Shown here: piece by piece, positions 10,079 to 20,042 of the stretch
Position numbering within the stretch: the stretch's first letter is position 1
Layout of the letters: every line of letters starts with the position of its first letter
Source: Pantoea sp. 18069
GTDB lineage: Bacteria > Pseudomonadota > Gammaproteobacteria > Burkholderiales > Burkholderiaceae_C
NCBI RefSeq assembly: GCF_902706035.1
Contig: NZ_CACSJA010000004.1
Span: 1-64,000, forward strand
DNA length: 64,000 nt
Direction of reading: 5' to 3'
Notes under the pieces: model-generated
What the model saw: only the letters and a program-made list of their open reading frames with translations
Told to the model about the DNA's origin: nothing
The model's database searches: none
Position numbers and translations under genes: made by a program

Positions 10079-10420
10079 ATGGGCCAGAACCTGATCGTCA
10101 TGCGGTTTCCCGCCGCCGACCGTGCCAGCCAGGCGCTGTCCGAACTGAAGGCGGCCTCGGCGGCCGGTCGTCTGCAGCTGCTTGAGGCCGCGTTGGTGCA
10201 GCGCGACGGGCAGGGGCAGCTGCAGGTCGGGCAGCCCGAGGGCCAGCGTTTGCTCGAGGCGCTGCAGGGCAGCGCGTCAGACGCGCTGGCAATGGCCGAG
10301 GGCAGCACCTCGCTGCTGGCCTGCGTGCGCGAGTTCAGCGAGCAGGAGGTCGATGGCCTGGCGGAAGGCCTGGGCGCGGAGTTGCTGCGCCGCCCGTTGC
10401 CGGCGCCAGCGCAGCGCTGA
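10079..10420 (+). CDS. Small hypothetical protein downstream of ubiA
   Basis: 113 residues, start ATG at 10079 with a good Shine-Dalgarno (GAAAGGA). It opens GQNLIVMRFPAADRASQALSELK, a beta-strand/helix start that resembles proteins of the DUF1269/general-stress type, in which a short ferredoxin-like unit begins with a strand followed by an A-x-x-AL-x-x-L helix. The rest is Glu/Ala/Leu-rich with no membrane segment or catalytic motif. The assignment is weak and I do not assign a function. It converges with proC, whose stop is 33 bp away. Confidence 0.7.
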   Translation: MGQNLIVMRFPAADRASQALSELKAASAAGRLQLLEAALVQRDGQGQLQVGQPEGQRLLEALQGSASDALAMAEGSTSLLACVREFSEQEVDGLAEGLGAELLRRPLPAPAQR

Positions 10421-10453
10421 GGCGGGCGACCAGGGCGTGGCGATCGTGCCCGA

Positions 10454-11275
<822 letters not shown>

Positions 11276-11346
11276 GGTCTTGGATCGAAAGAAGAGAAAC
11301 CTGTAAGAGGATGTCGCGCTGCGCCTTGATGTGGCATGGCTCAGCG

Positions 11347-11441
11347 CGGGGGCACCGAGCAAGGGCCGCCCCGCAGCGATGGTGCCGTCCCCCTCCACCG
11401 AAGGTTGAGAGGGGGAAGCCGCGTAAGCGGCTCAGGGGGTG
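11347..11441 (-). repeat. Dispersed intergenic repeat, copy 2 (contains the glpK stop codon)
   Basis: On the minus strand: ACCCCCTGAGCCGCTTACGC, then GGCTTCCCCCTCTC, TTCGGTGGAGGGGG, GGCACCATCGCTGC and CGGGGCGGCCCTTGCTC. The TGA inside CCCCCTGAGC is the glpK stop codon (11432-11434), so the repeat supplies the last codons Thr-Pro and the terminator of translation. It is nearly identical to copy 3 in its central part. Confidence 0.88.
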
Positions 11442-12934
11442 TAGTCCAATGACGCTTGGGCCACGGCGTGTTCCCAGCGGGCCATCAGTTCCCGGGCGCG
11501 CGACTGGGGCAGCGTGGGCATGAAACGGCGTTCGGCAACCCACAGCTCGGTCAGTTCGTCGGTGCTCTGGTAGACGCCCGACGACAGGCCCGCGAGATAA
11601 GCGGCACCCAAGGCGGTGGTCTCAACGACCGCGGGCCGGACCACGGGAATGCCCAGCAGATCGGCCTGGAACTGCATCAGCAGGTTGTTGACGCAGGCGC
11701 CGCCGTCGACGCGCAGCTCGCTCACGGGCGCGCCGCCGCTCTCGACCGCGTCGCGGCTCATCGCCAGCAGCAGGGCCGCGCTCTGGTAGGCGATGGACTC
11801 GAGCGCGGCGCGCGCGATATGCGCCATCGAGCTGCCGCGCGTGAGGCCGGTGATCGTGCCGCGCGCATCGGGCTTCCAGTAGGGGGCGCCCAGGCCGGTG
11901 AAGGCCGGCACCAGCATCACGCCGCCCGAGTCGGGCACGCTTTCGGCCAGCGACTGGACCTGGCCGCTGTGCTCTATGGCCTGCAGGCCGTCGCGCAGCC
12001 ACTGCACCACGGCGCCGCCGATGAACACGCTGCCCTCGAGCGCGAACGCGCGCGTGGCGCTGGTCTGCGCTGCGCTGGTGGTGAGCAGGCCGTTGTGCGA
12101 GGTCTGGAAGTTCGCGCCGGTATGCATCAGCATGAAGCAGCCCGTGCCATAGGTGTTCTTGGCCATGCCGGCCTTGAAGCAGGCCTGGCCGAACAGCGCG
12201 CTTTGCTGGTCGCCGGCGACGCCGCCAATGGCAATGGACGCGCCCAGCACATCGCTCGCGGTCTGGCCGAAGTCGCTGGAAGACGGCAGCACCTCGGGCA
12301 TCAGCGACTTGGGAATGCGCAGCAGCGCGAGCAGCTCGTCGTCCCACTGGTTGCTGTGCACGTTGAACAGCATGGTGCGCGACGCATTGCTGACGTCGGT
12401 CACATGGCGCTTGCCCTGCGTGAGCTGCCAGATCAGCCAGCTGTCTATCGTGCCGAACGCGAGCTCGCCGCGCTCGGCCGCGGCGCGCGCGCCCGGCACT
12501 TCGTCGAGCAGCCACTGCAGCTTGGTCGCCGAGAAATAGGCGTCTATGCGCAGGCCGGTCTTTTGCTGGATGCTGTCGGCATGGCCGCCTTCGCGCAGCT
12601 GGGCGCAGGCGGGCTCGGCGCGTCTGTCCTGCCAGACGATGGCATGGTGTATGGGCTGACCGGTCTGGCGGTTCCAGACCACGGTGGTCTCGCGCTGGTT
12701 GGTGATGCCCAGCGCGCGCACCTGGCTTGCCGGGATGCCGGCCTGGGCCAGCGCGGCGCGCGCCGTGCTCAGCTGGGTGCGCCAGATTTCCAGCGGGTCG
12801 TGCTCGACCCAGCCCGGACGCGGATAGATTTGCGGCAGCTCGAGCTGGGCCTGGGCGACGATGCGGCCCTGGGCGTCAAAAAGAATGCTGCGCGAACTGG
12901 AAGTGCCCTGGTCCAGGGCTAGCAGGTAGGTCAT
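11432..12934 (-). CDS. glpK: Glycerol kinase
   Basis: ATP-dependent phosphorylation of glycerol to glycerol-3-phosphate. The 500-residue protein opens [16 protein letters not shown], the phosphate-1 motif of the FGGY sugar-kinase family. It has the glycerol-binding residues in [12 protein letters not shown] and WQDRR, the [27 protein letters not shown] region, [11 protein letters not shown], and ends with the adenosine-motif [11 protein letters not shown] and EAAYLAG-like blocks. The start ATG at 12934 lies 16 bp after the glpR stop, so glpR and glpK form an operon divergent from glpD. The C-terminus Tyr-Thr-Pro-stop is encoded by an intergenic repeat (11347-11441). Confidence 0.97.
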   Translation of the reverse strand: MTYLLALDQGTSSSRSILFDAQGRIVAQAQLELPQIYPRPGWVEHDPLEIWRTQLSTARAALAQAGIPASQVRALGITNQRETTVVWNRQTGQPIHHAIVWQDRRAEPACAQLREGGHADSIQQKTGLRIDAYFSATKLQWLLDEVPGARAAAERGELAFGTIDSWLIWQLTQGKRHVTDVSNASRTMLFNVHSNQWDDELLALLRIPKSLMPEVLPSSSDFGQTASDVLGASIAIGGVAGDQQSALFGQACFKAGMAKNTYGTGCFMLMHTGANFQTSHNGLLTTSAAQTSATRAFALEGSVFIGGAVVQWLRDGLQAIEHSGQVQSLAESVPDSGGVMLVPAFTGLGAPYWKPDARGTITGLTRGSSMAHIARAALESIAYQSAALLLAMSRDAVESGGAPVSELRVDGGACVNNLLMQFQADLLGIPVVRPAVVETTALGAAYLAGLSSGVYQSTDELTELWVAERRFMPTLPQSRARELMARWEHAVAQASLDYTP

Positions 12935-12950
12935 GTCGGGAGTAGGGAGG

Positions 12951-13718
12951 TCATACGGCCACGGTGCATTGCACGCCGGCGTCGGCGAGCAGCGGCGCAA
13001 TGGCCGGCGGCGGGGGAGCGTCGGTGAACAGGCGGTGGATCTGGGCCAGCGTGGCCAGTTGCACCATGGCCTGGCGCTCGAACTTGCTGTGGTCGGCGGC
13101 AAGCCAGACTTCGCGTGACTGGGCAATGATGGTCTGGGCCACCTTGACTTCGCGCAGGTCGAAATCGCGCAGCGAACCATCGGCCTCGATCGCCGAGATG
13201 CCGATCAGCGCGATGTCCACCTTGAACTGGCGGATGAAGTCCACCGCCGCCTCGCCGACAATGCCGCGGTCGCGCGAGCGCACCACGCCACCGGCGACAA
13301 TCACTTCGCAGTCGGTATTGCTGCTCAGGATGGCGGCGACATTGAGGTTGTTGGTGATCACGCGCAGGCCCCGGTGCTGGAGCAGCGCCTGGGCGATGGC
13401 TTCGGTGGTGGTGCCGATGTTCAGGATCAGCGAGCAGCCATTGGGCACGGCCTGGGCGACGGCCCGCGCGATGCGCGCCTTGCCGTCGGCGTGCAGGCCC
13501 TGGCGCTGGGGGTGGGCCAGGTTCTCGACCGTGGCGCTGGGCACGCGCACGCCGCCGTGAAAGCGCACCAGCAGGCCTGCGTCGGCGAGCTTTTGCACGT
13601 CGCGGCGCACGGTCTGCAGCGTCACGCCGAGTGCGATGGCCAGTTGCTCCACCGTGGCGGATTGCTGCTGGCGCACGGCGTCGAGCAACTGGAGTTGGCG
13701 GGGGTTGGAGTGGTTCAC
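12951..13718 (-). CDS. glpR: DeoR-family glycerol-3-phosphate regulon repressor (GlpR)
   Basis: 255 residues. The N-terminal winged helix at about 1-60 ([40 protein letters not shown]) is typical DeoR. The C-terminal sugar-phosphate sensing domain has [13 protein letters not shown] and ADHSKFER, both family hallmarks. GlpR represses glycerol genes until it binds glycerol-3-phosphate. Its position, divergent from glpD and upstream of glpK, fits autoregulation through the intergenic region, where TTTCG repeats of the kind bound by DeoR-family GlpR are visible. A start at the ATG at 13718 gives the normal length. Confidence 0.95.
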   Translation of the reverse strand: MNHSNPRQLQLLDAVRQQQSATVEQLAIALGVTLQTVRRDVQKLADAGLLVRFHGGVRVPSATVENLAHPQRQGLHADGKARIARAVAQAVPNGCSLILNIGTTTEAIAQALLQHRGLRVITNNLNVAAILSSNTDCEVIVAGGVVRSRDRGIVGEAAVDFIRQFKVDIALIGISAIEADGSLRDFDLREVKVAQTIIAQSREVWLAADHSKFERQAMVQLATLAQIHRLFTDAPPPPAIAPLLADAGVQCTVAV

Positions 13719-13940
13719 GCTTCTTCCTGGTGCGAGTTTGGCTGTAGGTTAAAGACTAATTTCGAATCAAAACGCGCTAATGTGAACATGTTATTCACAA
13801 AAACGAAACAAAAAGAGCGAAAATTACGCCATTGATTGTGACGCACATTGTTCCCGCCGTTGCGCTGCCCTTGATGGGGGCGTGGCCGCCCGCAGTCTGC
13901 GTCGCCCGATTTTCACCCAACCACGCTGCCAATCCCGCTT
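13719..13940. promoter_or_regulatory. glpR/glpD divergent control region with candidate GlpR operators
   Basis: The middle of this gap is clearly AT-rich compared with its flanks. Two CGAAA boxes 14 bp apart (13804-13808 and 13818-13822; TTTCG repeats on the minus strand) resemble the tandem motifs bound by DeoR-family GlpR. An inverted repeat TGTGAA-N7-TTCACA lies at 13781-13799 and a TTCGAA at 13761. Any of these could be the operator. No clear -35/-10 pair could be fixed for glpD. Confidence 0.55.
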
Positions 13941-15536
13941 ATGACAACTTCTTCGCTTCCCCTGGACACGGACCGCGCCGCCTTGCTGGCGCGGCTGGCC
14001 GAGCCTTGCGTCTACGACCTGGCCGTCATCGGCGGCGGCGCCACGGGCCTGGGCGTGGCGCTGGACGCGGTGGCGCGGGGCTTCAAGGTGCTGCTGCTCG
14101 AGTCGCATGATTTTGCCAAAGGCACGTCGTCGCGTGCCACCAAGCTGGTGCATGGTGGCGTGCGCTACCTGGCCCAGGGCAATATCGCGCTGGTGCGCGA
14201 AGCGCTGCACGAGCGCACCACCTTGCTGCGCAACGCGCCGCATCTGGCGCAGCGCCTGGCGTTCGTGATGCCATCGTACCGCCTGCTCGACACGCCGTTC
14301 TACGGCGCGGGCCTGAAGATGTATGACGCGCTGGCCGGCAAGGCGGGCCTGGGCGCGACCGAGTTCCTGAGCCGCGACAAGACGGTTTCGCTGCTGCCCA
14401 CGGCGCGCACCCAGGGTCTCAAGGGCGGCGTCAAGTACTGGGACGGCCAGTTCGACGATGCGCGCCTGGCGCTGGCGCTGGCGCGCACGGCCGCGGCCAA
14501 GGGCGCGCTGCTGGTCAATTACTGCCCGGCCAAGGAGTTGCTGCATGAAGACGGCAAGGTCGCGGGCGTGGTCTGCGAAGATGCGGAAACCGGCACGGTC
14601 TACCGCGTGCGCGCCAAGTGTGTTGTGAATGCAACAGGTCCGTGGGTCGACCTGTTCCGCCAGCTCGACGGCAAGGCGCTGGGCCGGACAGTCAAGCCCA
14701 TGGTCGCGCCCAGCCAGGGCGTGCACGTGGTCGTGGACCGCGAATTCCTGCCCACCGACCACGCGCTGCTGATCCCCAAGACCGCCGACGGCCGCGTGCT
14801 GTTCGCCGTGCCATGGCTGGGCAAGGTGATCCTGGGCACGACCGACACGCCGCGCAACGATCTGGCGCGCGAGCCGCTGCCGTTCCCCGAGGAAGTCGAC
14901 TTCATCCTGTCGGAAGCCGGCAAGTACCTGGTGCGCCAGCCCACGCGCAGCGATGTGCGCAGCGTCTGGGTCGGCCTGCGTCCGCTGGTCAAGCCCCAGG
15001 ACGACGATGGCGAGAACACCAAGAAGATCAGCCGCGAGCACACGGTGATGAGCAGCCGCTCGGGCCTGGTCACGGTGACCGGCGGCAAGTGGACCACCTA
15101 CCGCGCCATGGCCGAGGACGTGCTGCGCGAATGCTTTGCCACGGGCCAGCTGCCCGAGCGCGCGGGCGGCGTCACGGTGAACCTGCCGCTGGTCGGCGCG
15201 CCGCTGCCCGGCGAAGTGCTCCAGGGCATGAATGCGCCCCAGGGCCTGCACTCGTACGGCACGGAAGCCGCGGCCGTGGCCGCGCTGCCCGGGGCCGATG
15301 TCTGGCTGGTCGACGGCCTGAGCGAAGCCATGGTGCGCTTTGCGGTGCGCCATGAATATGCGCGCAGCGTCGAGGACGTGCTTGCGCGCCGCAGCCGCCT
15401 GCTGTTCCTCGACGCCCAGCGCGCGGTCTCGATCGCGCCGCGCGTGGCGGCCTTGATCGAGCAAGAGCTGGGTCGCGATGCGGGATTGGCCGCGTTCCAG
15501 TCGCTGGCGTTGCAGTATTTGCCACGCGCACAGTAA
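13941..15536 (+). CDS. glpD: FAD-dependent glycerol-3-phosphate dehydrogenase
   Basis: Membrane-associated flavoprotein oxidising glycerol-3-phosphate to dihydroxyacetone phosphate and passing electrons to ubiquinone. The 531-residue protein has the FAD-binding motif DLAVIGGGATGLGVALDA near residue 30. It then has the GlpD signature KGTSSRATKLVHGGVRYL and AVPWLGKVILGTTDT, TVTGGKWTTYR, and a C-terminal helical domain with EYARSVEDVLARRSRLLF. It is divergent from glpR-glpK and completes glycerol catabolism; no glycerol facilitator gene is in the window. The start at 13941 (MTTSSLPLDTDR) precedes the FAD motif by the usual distance. Confidence 0.96.
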   Translation: MTTSSLPLDTDRAALLARLAEPCVYDLAVIGGGATGLGVALDAVARGFKVLLLESHDFAKGTSSRATKLVHGGVRYLAQGNIALVREALHERTTLLRNAPHLAQRLAFVMPSYRLLDTPFYGAGLKMYDALAGKAGLGATEFLSRDKTVSLLPTARTQGLKGGVKYWDGQFDDARLALALARTAAAKGALLVNYCPAKELLHEDGKVAGVVCEDAETGTVYRVRAKCVVNATGPWVDLFRQLDGKALGRTVKPMVAPSQGVHVVVDREFLPTDHALLIPKTADGRVLFAVPWLGKVILGTTDTPRNDLAREPLPFPEEVDFILSEAGKYLVRQPTRSDVRSVWVGLRPLVKPQDDDGENTKKISREHTVMSSRSGLVTVTGGKWTTYRAMAEDVLRECFATGQLPERAGGVTVNLPLVGAPLPGEVLQGMNAPQGLHSYGTEAAAVAALPGADVWLVDGLSEAMVRFAVRHEYARSVEDVLARRSRLLFLDAQRAVSIAPRVAALIEQELGRDAGLAAFQSLALQYLPRAQ

Positions 15537-15546
15537 TGCCAAACCC

Positions 15547-15592
15547 GTGAGCGCCCGACGCCCGGTTGCTGCGGGTTGCTCACTTTATTAAA
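15547..15592 (+). terminator. Possible rho-independent terminator of glpD
   Basis: GTGAGC (15547-15552) pairs with GCTCAC (15578-15583), enclosing a CCCG/CGGG inner stem, and is followed by TTTATTAAA. It lies 10 bp after the glpD stop. The stem has an internal loop, so the call is tentative. Confidence 0.45.
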
Positions 15593-15740
15593 TCGGGTTT
15601 CCAGGCTGCACAAGCCTTGCAAGCTACTGATTTGATAGTGTTTTCGCAGTCCGTAGAGATCGCCGCCGGCCTCTGCTGCCATTGCGCCGCGCCGGCCCGT
15701 GCCGACCTGCAACGCAGGGCCGGCAAAATGGCCTAAGCGG
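15593..15740. other. Non-coding spacer between glpD and the spc operon
   Basis: I see no gene here. It contains AGCTACTGATTTGATAGTG (15622-15640), a degenerate inverted repeat of the GCTA-N-ATAG type common in Comamonadaceae intergenic DNA. The remainder is GC-rich without recognisable motifs. Confidence 0.4.
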
Positions 15741-15769
15741 TTGACGTGCAAAGGAAATTCTGCGAGAAT
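15741..15769 (+). promoter_or_regulatory. Candidate sigma-70 promoter of the rplN (spc) operon
   Basis: TTGACG (-35, 15741-15746) and GAGAAT (-10, 15764-15769) are separated by exactly 17 bp. The start site would be near 15776, leaving an untranslated leader of about 150 bases that begins with a small TCACG/CGTGA hairpin. It is the best promoter match ahead of the ribosomal cluster. Confidence 0.55.
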
Positions 15770-15929
15770 CGAATGCTTCACGTTTAATGCGTGAGGTTTC
15801 TGCCCAGCGGGAAGCGCAGCAAAATGGTTTGCGGCGTGGACGACGGGCCCAAGACTGACTGGCTGGTCGCAGACCCTGAGAAGTAATCTGGGGCTGTTTC
15901 CTGAGCTGGTGCAAGTTGGGAATATTGAA

Positions 15930-16298
15930 ATGATCCAAACAGAATCTCGGTTAGAGGTTGCCGACAACACCGGCGCTAAGTCCGTCCTGTGCATCAAGGT
16001 GCTGGGTGGCTCGAAGCGTCGCTATGCAAGTGTTGGCGACATCATCAAGGTGAGCGTTAAAGAAGCTGCTCCACGTGGCCGCGTCAAAAAAGGCGAGGTT
16101 TACAGTGCAGTGGTCGTGCGCACGGCGAAGGGTATTCGCCGCGCTGACGGTTCGCTCGTTAAATTTGACGGCAATGCAGCAGTTCTGCTCAACGCCAAGC
16201 TTGAGCCCATCGGCACTCGCATCTTCGGACCCGTGACGCGTGAACTGCGTACCGAGAAGTTCATGAAGATCGTGTCCCTGGCACCTGAAGTTCTCTAA
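15930..16298 (+). CDS. rplN: 50S ribosomal protein L14
   Basis: 122 residues, the exact family length: [19 protein letters not shown] at the start, [15 protein letters not shown], and a [14 protein letters not shown] region, ending VSLAPEVL. L14 sits at the subunit interface near L19. It is the first gene of this ribosomal block; in many bacteria rpsQ precedes it, but here the preceding gene is glpD. From here to rplQ the codon choice is visibly different from the flanks, with frequent GAA, CGT and GGT, as expected for highly expressed genes. Confidence 0.98.
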   Translation: MIQTESRLEVADNTGAKSVLCIKVLGGSKRRYASVGDIIKVSVKEAAPRGRVKKGEVYSAVVVRTAKGIRRADGSLVKFDGNAAVLLNAKLEPIGTRIFGPVTRELRTEKFMKIVSLAPEVL

Positions 16299-16309
16299 AG
16301 GAAAGTGCA

Positions 16310-16630
16310 ATGAACAAGATTCGCAAGGGCGACCAAGTCATCGTGCTGACTGGCCGTGACAAGGGCAAGCAAGGCGTCGTGGCGCTGCGCAAGGACGATT
16401 CCTACGTGTTGATCGATGGCATCAACCTCGTGAAGAAGCACGTCAAGCCAAACCCCATGAAGGGCACCACTGGCGGCATCGTGGAAAAGGCCATGCCTAT
16501 CCACCAATCCAACGTGGCTATTTTCAATGCAGCTACTGGCAAGGCCGACCGCGTGGGCATCAAGCTCAGCGCCGACGGCAAGCGCGTTCGCGTGTACAAG
16601 TCCAGCGGCGCTGAAATCAAGGCGGCCTAA
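16310..16630 (+). CDS. rplX: 50S ribosomal protein L24
   Basis: 106 residues. The KOW motif is in [19 protein letters not shown] at the N-terminus; [11 protein letters not shown] and [18 protein letters not shown] follow. L24 nucleates 23S rRNA folding. The Shine-Dalgarno AAAGGAAAG lies just ahead, 11 bp after the rplN stop. It is the second gene of the spc operon. Confidence 0.98.
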   Translation: MNKIRKGDQVIVLTGRDKGKQGVVALRKDDSYVLIDGINLVKKHVKPNPMKGTTGGIVEKAMPIHQSNVAIFNAATGKADRVGIKLSADGKRVRVYKSSGAEIKAA

Positions 16631-16640
16631 GGGGTAAAAC

Positions 16641-17180
16641 ATGGCACGACTGCAAAAACTCTATCGCGAAAAAATCGCGGCTGAACTCAAAGAGAAGTTC
16701 GGCTACACCTCCACTATGGAAGTGCCCCGTCTGACCAAGATCACCCTGAACATGGGTGTGAGCGAAGCCGTGGCCGACAAGAAGGTGATGGACAACGCTG
16801 TGGCTGACCTGACCAAGATCGCTGGTCAAAAGCCCGTGGTGACCAAGGCCAAGAAGGCTATCGCCGGTTTCAAGATCCGTGAAGGCCAGGCAATTGGCTG
16901 CATGGTGACCCTGCGTGGCGTTCAGATGTACGAATTCCTGGACCGTTTCGTCACCGTGGCTCTGCCCCGCGTGCGTGACTTCCGTGGTATCTCGGGCCGT
17001 TCGTTCGATGGTCGCGGCAACTACAACGTTGGCGTCAAAGAACAAATCATCTTCCCTGAAATTGAGTACGACAAGGTCGACGCACTGCGCGGTCTCAATA
17101 TCAGCATCACCACGACTGCGAAGAACGACGAAGAGTGCAAGGCACTGCTCGCCGCTTTCCGCTTCCCGTTCAAGAACTGA
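16641..17180 (+). CDS. rplE: 50S ribosomal protein L5
   Basis: 179 residues, the family length. [22 protein letters not shown] opens the protein; [31 protein letters not shown] and the [12 protein letters not shown] segment are typical. L5 binds 5S rRNA with L18 and contacts the P-site tRNA. It lies 10 bp after rplX. Confidence 0.98.
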   Translation: MARLQKLYREKIAAELKEKFGYTSTMEVPRLTKITLNMGVSEAVADKKVMDNAVADLTKIAGQKPVVTKAKKAIAGFKIREGQAIGCMVTLRGVQMYEFLDRFVTVALPRVRDFRGISGRSFDGRGNYNVGVKEQIIFPEIEYDKVDALRGLNISITTTAKNDEECKALLAAFRFPFKN

Positions 17181-17189
17181 GGCAAGCGT

Positions 17190-17495
17190 ATGGCAAAAGT
17201 AGCATTGATCCAGCGCGAACTGAAGCGCGAAAAACTGGCAGCCAAGTACGCTGTCAAGTACACCGAGCTGAAGGCCATCGCCGGCGACGCAAAGCGTAGC
17301 GACGAAGAGCGTGATGCAGCCCGCCTGGGCCTGCAAAAGCTCCCGCGCAACGCCAACCCTACACGTCAACGTAACCGCTGCGCAATCACCGGTCGCCCAC
17401 GTGGCACGTTCCGCCAATTTGGTCTGGCACGTGCAAAGATCCGTGAACTGGCTTTCGCAGGCGACATCCCCGGTGTCACCAAGGCCAGCTGGTAA
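17190..17495 (+). CDS. rpsN: 30S ribosomal protein S14 (long, zinc-free form)
   Basis: 101 residues. This is the long form: the central helical insertion ([19 protein letters not shown]) is present. The C-terminal part [21 protein letters not shown] keeps only one cysteine, so the zinc ribbon of the short form is absent. S14 is a late-binding protein of the 30S head. It is tightly spaced between rplE and rpsH. Confidence 0.98.
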   Translation: MAKVALIQRELKREKLAAKYAVKYTELKAIAGDAKRSDEERDAARLGLQKLPRNANPTRQRNRCAITGRPRGTFRQFGLARAKIRELAFAGDIPGVTKASW

Positions 17496-17515
17496 GCAAG
17501 CAGGAGAGATTAAAC

Positions 17516-17911
17516 ATGAGCATGAGTGATCCCATCGCTGACTTGCTGACCCGCATCCGCAATGCACAAATGGTCGCCAAGACCACCGTGACGGCTCCTT
17601 CTTCCAAAGTGAAGATCGCCATCGCACAGGTGCTGAAAGATGAAGGCTATATCGACGGTTTCCAAGTGAAAACCGAAGACGGCAAGGCTGAACTCGAAAT
17701 CACCCTGAAGTACTACGCGGGTCGCCCCGTGATCGAGCGCATCGAGCGCGTGAGCCGTCCCGGCCTGCGCGTGTACAAGGGCCGTGATGCAATTCCACAA
17801 GTCATGAATGGCTTGGGCGTGGCTATCGTTACCACCCCCCAAGGCGTGATGACCGATCGTAAAGCACGTGCTACCGGTGTCGGTGGCGAAGTGCTTTGCT
17901 ATGTGGCCTAA
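17516..17911 (+). CDS. rpsH: 30S ribosomal protein S8
   Basis: 131 residues: [18 protein letters not shown] at the start and [22 protein letters not shown] at the end, both diagnostic. S8 organises the central domain of 16S rRNA and in E. coli is the translational repressor of the spc operon, acting near rplE. I could not identify an S8-like mimic site by eye. The Shine-Dalgarno GGAGAG precedes it. Confidence 0.98.
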   Translation: MSMSDPIADLLTRIRNAQMVAKTTVTAPSSKVKIAIAQVLKDEGYIDGFQVKTEDGKAELEITLKYYAGRPVIERIERVSRPGLRVYKGRDAIPQVMNGLGVAIVTTPQGVMTDRKARATGVGGEVLCYVA

Positions 17912-17937
17912 CGTGACATTGAAGGAGAAATACTGAA

Positions 17938-18471
17938 ATGTCTCGCGTAGCAAAAATGCCTGTGACCATCCCCGCTGGCGTGGATGTGTCCATCAATGAT
18001 GCACAAATCAGTGTCAAGGGCACTGGCGGCACTCTGTCGCTGGCCCAGAACGCACTGGTCACTGTGACCAATGCCGACGGCAAGCTCTCTTTCGAGCCCG
18101 CCAACGACTCCCGTGAAGCCAACGCCATGAGTGGTACCCAGCGTCAGCTGGTGAACAACATGGTCACTGGCGTGACCAAGGGTTTCGAGAAGAAGCTGAC
18201 GCTGGTAGGCGTGGGCTTCAAGGCCGCTGCCTCGGGTTCCAAGCTGAACCTGGCCATCGGCTTCTCGCACCCCGTGAACTTCGAAATGCCCGCCGGCATT
18301 ACGGTGGCTACCCCGATCCCGACCGAAATCGTGATCAAGGGCGCCGACCGTCAGGTCGTGGGCCAACTGGCCGCTGAGATCCGTGCTGTTCGTCCTCCCG
18401 AGCCCTACAAGGGCAAGGGTATCCGCTATGCGGACGAGAAGATCACGATCAAAGAGACCAAGAAGAAATAA
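17938..18471 (+). CDS. rplF: 50S ribosomal protein L6
   Basis: 177 residues, the family length. [19 protein letters not shown] opens the first of two similar alpha/beta halves; [21 protein letters not shown] marks the second; the rRNA-binding tail [20 protein letters not shown] ends the protein. L6 sits near the sarcin-ricin loop. A GGAGAAA Shine-Dalgarno precedes the start. Confidence 0.98.
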   Translation: MSRVAKMPVTIPAGVDVSINDAQISVKGTGGTLSLAQNALVTVTNADGKLSFEPANDSREANAMSGTQRQLVNNMVTGVTKGFEKKLTLVGVGFKAAASGSKLNLAIGFSHPVNFEMPAGITVATPIPTEIVIKGADRQVVGQLAAEIRAVRPPEPYKGKGIRYADEKITIKETKKK

Positions 18472-18482
18472 GGAGCTGCAAT

Positions 18483-18848
18483 ATGTTGACCAAGAAAGAG
18501 CAGCGTCTCCGTCGTGCACGTCAGACCCGCATCCGCATTGCCCAGCAAGGCGTGGCGCGTCTGAGCGTGAACCGCACGAACCTCCACATCTATGCGAGCG
18601 TGATCTCTGGCGACGGCACCACGGTGCTGGCCAGCGCTTCCACTGCCGAAGCCGAAGTGCGCACGTCGCTCGGCGGCGCCGGCAAGGGTGGCAACGCCGC
18701 TGCAGCAGCCGTCATTGGCAAGCGCATTGCTGAAAAGGCAAAGGCTGCTGGTGTCGAGAAGGTTGCATTCGATCGCGCAGGTTTTGCCTATCACGGTCGC
18801 GTCAAGGCTTTGGCCGACGCAGCCCGTGAAGCTGGCCTGCAGTTCTAA
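18483..18848 (+). CDS. rplR: 50S ribosomal protein L18
   Basis: 121 residues: basic N-terminus [20 protein letters not shown], then [16 protein letters not shown] and [22 protein letters not shown] near the end. L18 binds 5S rRNA with L5 and L25. The start ATG at 18483 follows AAGGAGCTGCAAT, a good Shine-Dalgarno. Confidence 0.98.
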   Translation: MLTKKEQRLRRARQTRIRIAQQGVARLSVNRTNLHIYASVISGDGTTVLASASTAEAEVRTSLGGAGKGGNAAAAAVIGKRIAEKAKAAGVEKVAFDRAGFAYHGRVKALADAAREAGLQF

Positions 18849-18863
18849 GCGGAGCGGATAAAA

Positions 18864-19382
18864 ATGGCTAAATTTTCCCCCAAAGTGCAAGACGAAGGTC
18901 GTGACGACGGTCTGCGCGAAAAAATGATCGCGGTCAACCGCGTCACCAAGGTTGTGAAGGGCGGTCGTATCCTCGGCTTCGCTGCACTGACCGTGGTTGG
19001 CGACGGTGACGGCCGTGTTGGCATGGGCAAGGGCAAGTCGAAAGAAGTGCCCGCTTCCGTGCAAAAGGCGATGGAAGAAGCGCGCCGCAACATGATCAAG
19101 GTGTCCCTGAAGAACGGCACGATCCATCACATGGTTAACGGTCACCACGGTGCCGCTTCCGTCATGATGGCTCCCGCTCCCAAGGGTACCGGCATCATCG
19201 CCGGCGGCCCGATGCGCGCCGTGTTCGAAGTGTTGGGTATCACGGACATCGTGGCCAAGAGCCATGGTTCCTCCAACCCTTACAACATGGTTCGCGCCAC
19301 GTTAGACGCCCTGACTCGTTCCACGACCCCCTCGGAAGTGGCATCGAAGCGCGGCAAGTCGGTCGAAGACATCTTCGCCTGA
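18864..19382 (+). CDS. rpsE: 30S ribosomal protein S5
   Basis: 172 residues. [21 protein letters not shown] and [20 protein letters not shown] form the double-stranded-RNA-binding fold; [20 protein letters not shown] and the [21 protein letters not shown] segment are typical. S5 affects decoding accuracy, and the loop associated with spectinomycin resistance lies in the N-terminal domain and looks wild type. Confidence 0.98.
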   Translation: MAKFSPKVQDEGRDDGLREKMIAVNRVTKVVKGGRILGFAALTVVGDGDGRVGMGKGKSKEVPASVQKAMEEARRNMIKVSLKNGTIHHMVNGHHGAASVMMAPAPKGTGIIAGGPMRAVFEVLGITDIVAKSHGSSNPYNMVRATLDALTRSTTPSEVASKRGKSVEDIFA

Positions 19383-19393
19383 TTGGAGTCCAC

Positions 19394-19576
19394 ATGACGA
19401 CGCAACAAACTGTCAAGATTCAACTGGTGCGCAGCCCTATCGGCACCAAGGAATCGCATCGCGCCACCGTTCGCGGCCTGGGTCTGCGCAAGCTCAATAG
19501 CATCAGCGAGCTGCAAGACACTCCCGAAGTCCGTGGCATGATCAACAAGATCAGCTATCTGGTCAAGGTCCTCTGA
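19394..19576 (+). CDS. rpmD: 50S ribosomal protein L30
   Basis: 60 residues, the family length: [41 protein letters not shown] and a final YLVKVL. A small one-domain large-subunit protein. The start at 19394 follows GGAGTCCAC. Confidence 0.97.
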   Translation: MTTQQTVKIQLVRSPIGTKESHRATVRGLGLRKLNSISELQDTPEVRGMINKISYLVKVL

Positions 19577-19587
19577 AAGGATTGATG

Positions 19588-20019
19588 ATGGAACTCAATA
19601 GCATCAAGCCTGCAGACGGCTCCAAGCACGCCAAGCGCCGCGTTGGTCGCGGTATCGGTTCCGGCCTGGGCAAGACTGCCGGTCGTGGCCACAAGGGTCA
19701 AAAATCGCGTTCGGGCGGCTACCACAAGGTAGGCTTCGAAGGCGGTCAAATGCCTCTGCAACGCCGCTTGCCCAAGCGCGGTTTCAAGTCGCATCTGCTG
19801 AAGTTCAATGCAGAAGTGACGCTGACTGCCCTCGAGCAACTCGGTCTGGCCGAAGTCGATCTGGCTGCCCTCAAGCAGGCTGGCCTGGTCGGTGAAATCG
19901 CCAAAGTCGTGAAGGTCATCAAGAGCGGCGCAATCACCAAGGCTGTAAAGCTCAATGGTATTGCTGCTACAGCGGGTGCCAAGGCAGCTATTGAAGCTGC
20001 CGGTGGCAACGTGGCCTGA
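19588..20019 (+). CDS. rplO: 50S ribosomal protein L15
   Basis: 143 residues from the second of two adjacent ATGs. The Shine-Dalgarno GAAAGGA ends at 19581, giving a six-base gap to the ATG at 19588 and only three to the ATG at 19585, so I prefer the later one. [33 protein letters not shown] and [18 protein letters not shown] are diagnostic. L15 is a late assembly protein spanning several 23S domains. It is followed by secY. Confidence 0.97.
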   Translation: MELNSIKPADGSKHAKRRVGRGIGSGLGKTAGRGHKGQKSRSGGYHKVGFEGGQMPLQRRLPKRGFKSHLLKFNAEVTLTALEQLGLAEVDLAALKQAGLVGEIAKVVKVIKSGAITKAVKLNGIAATAGAKAAIEAAGGNVA

Positions 20020-20042
20020 TTAAGTTCTGAAAGAAGACATCC

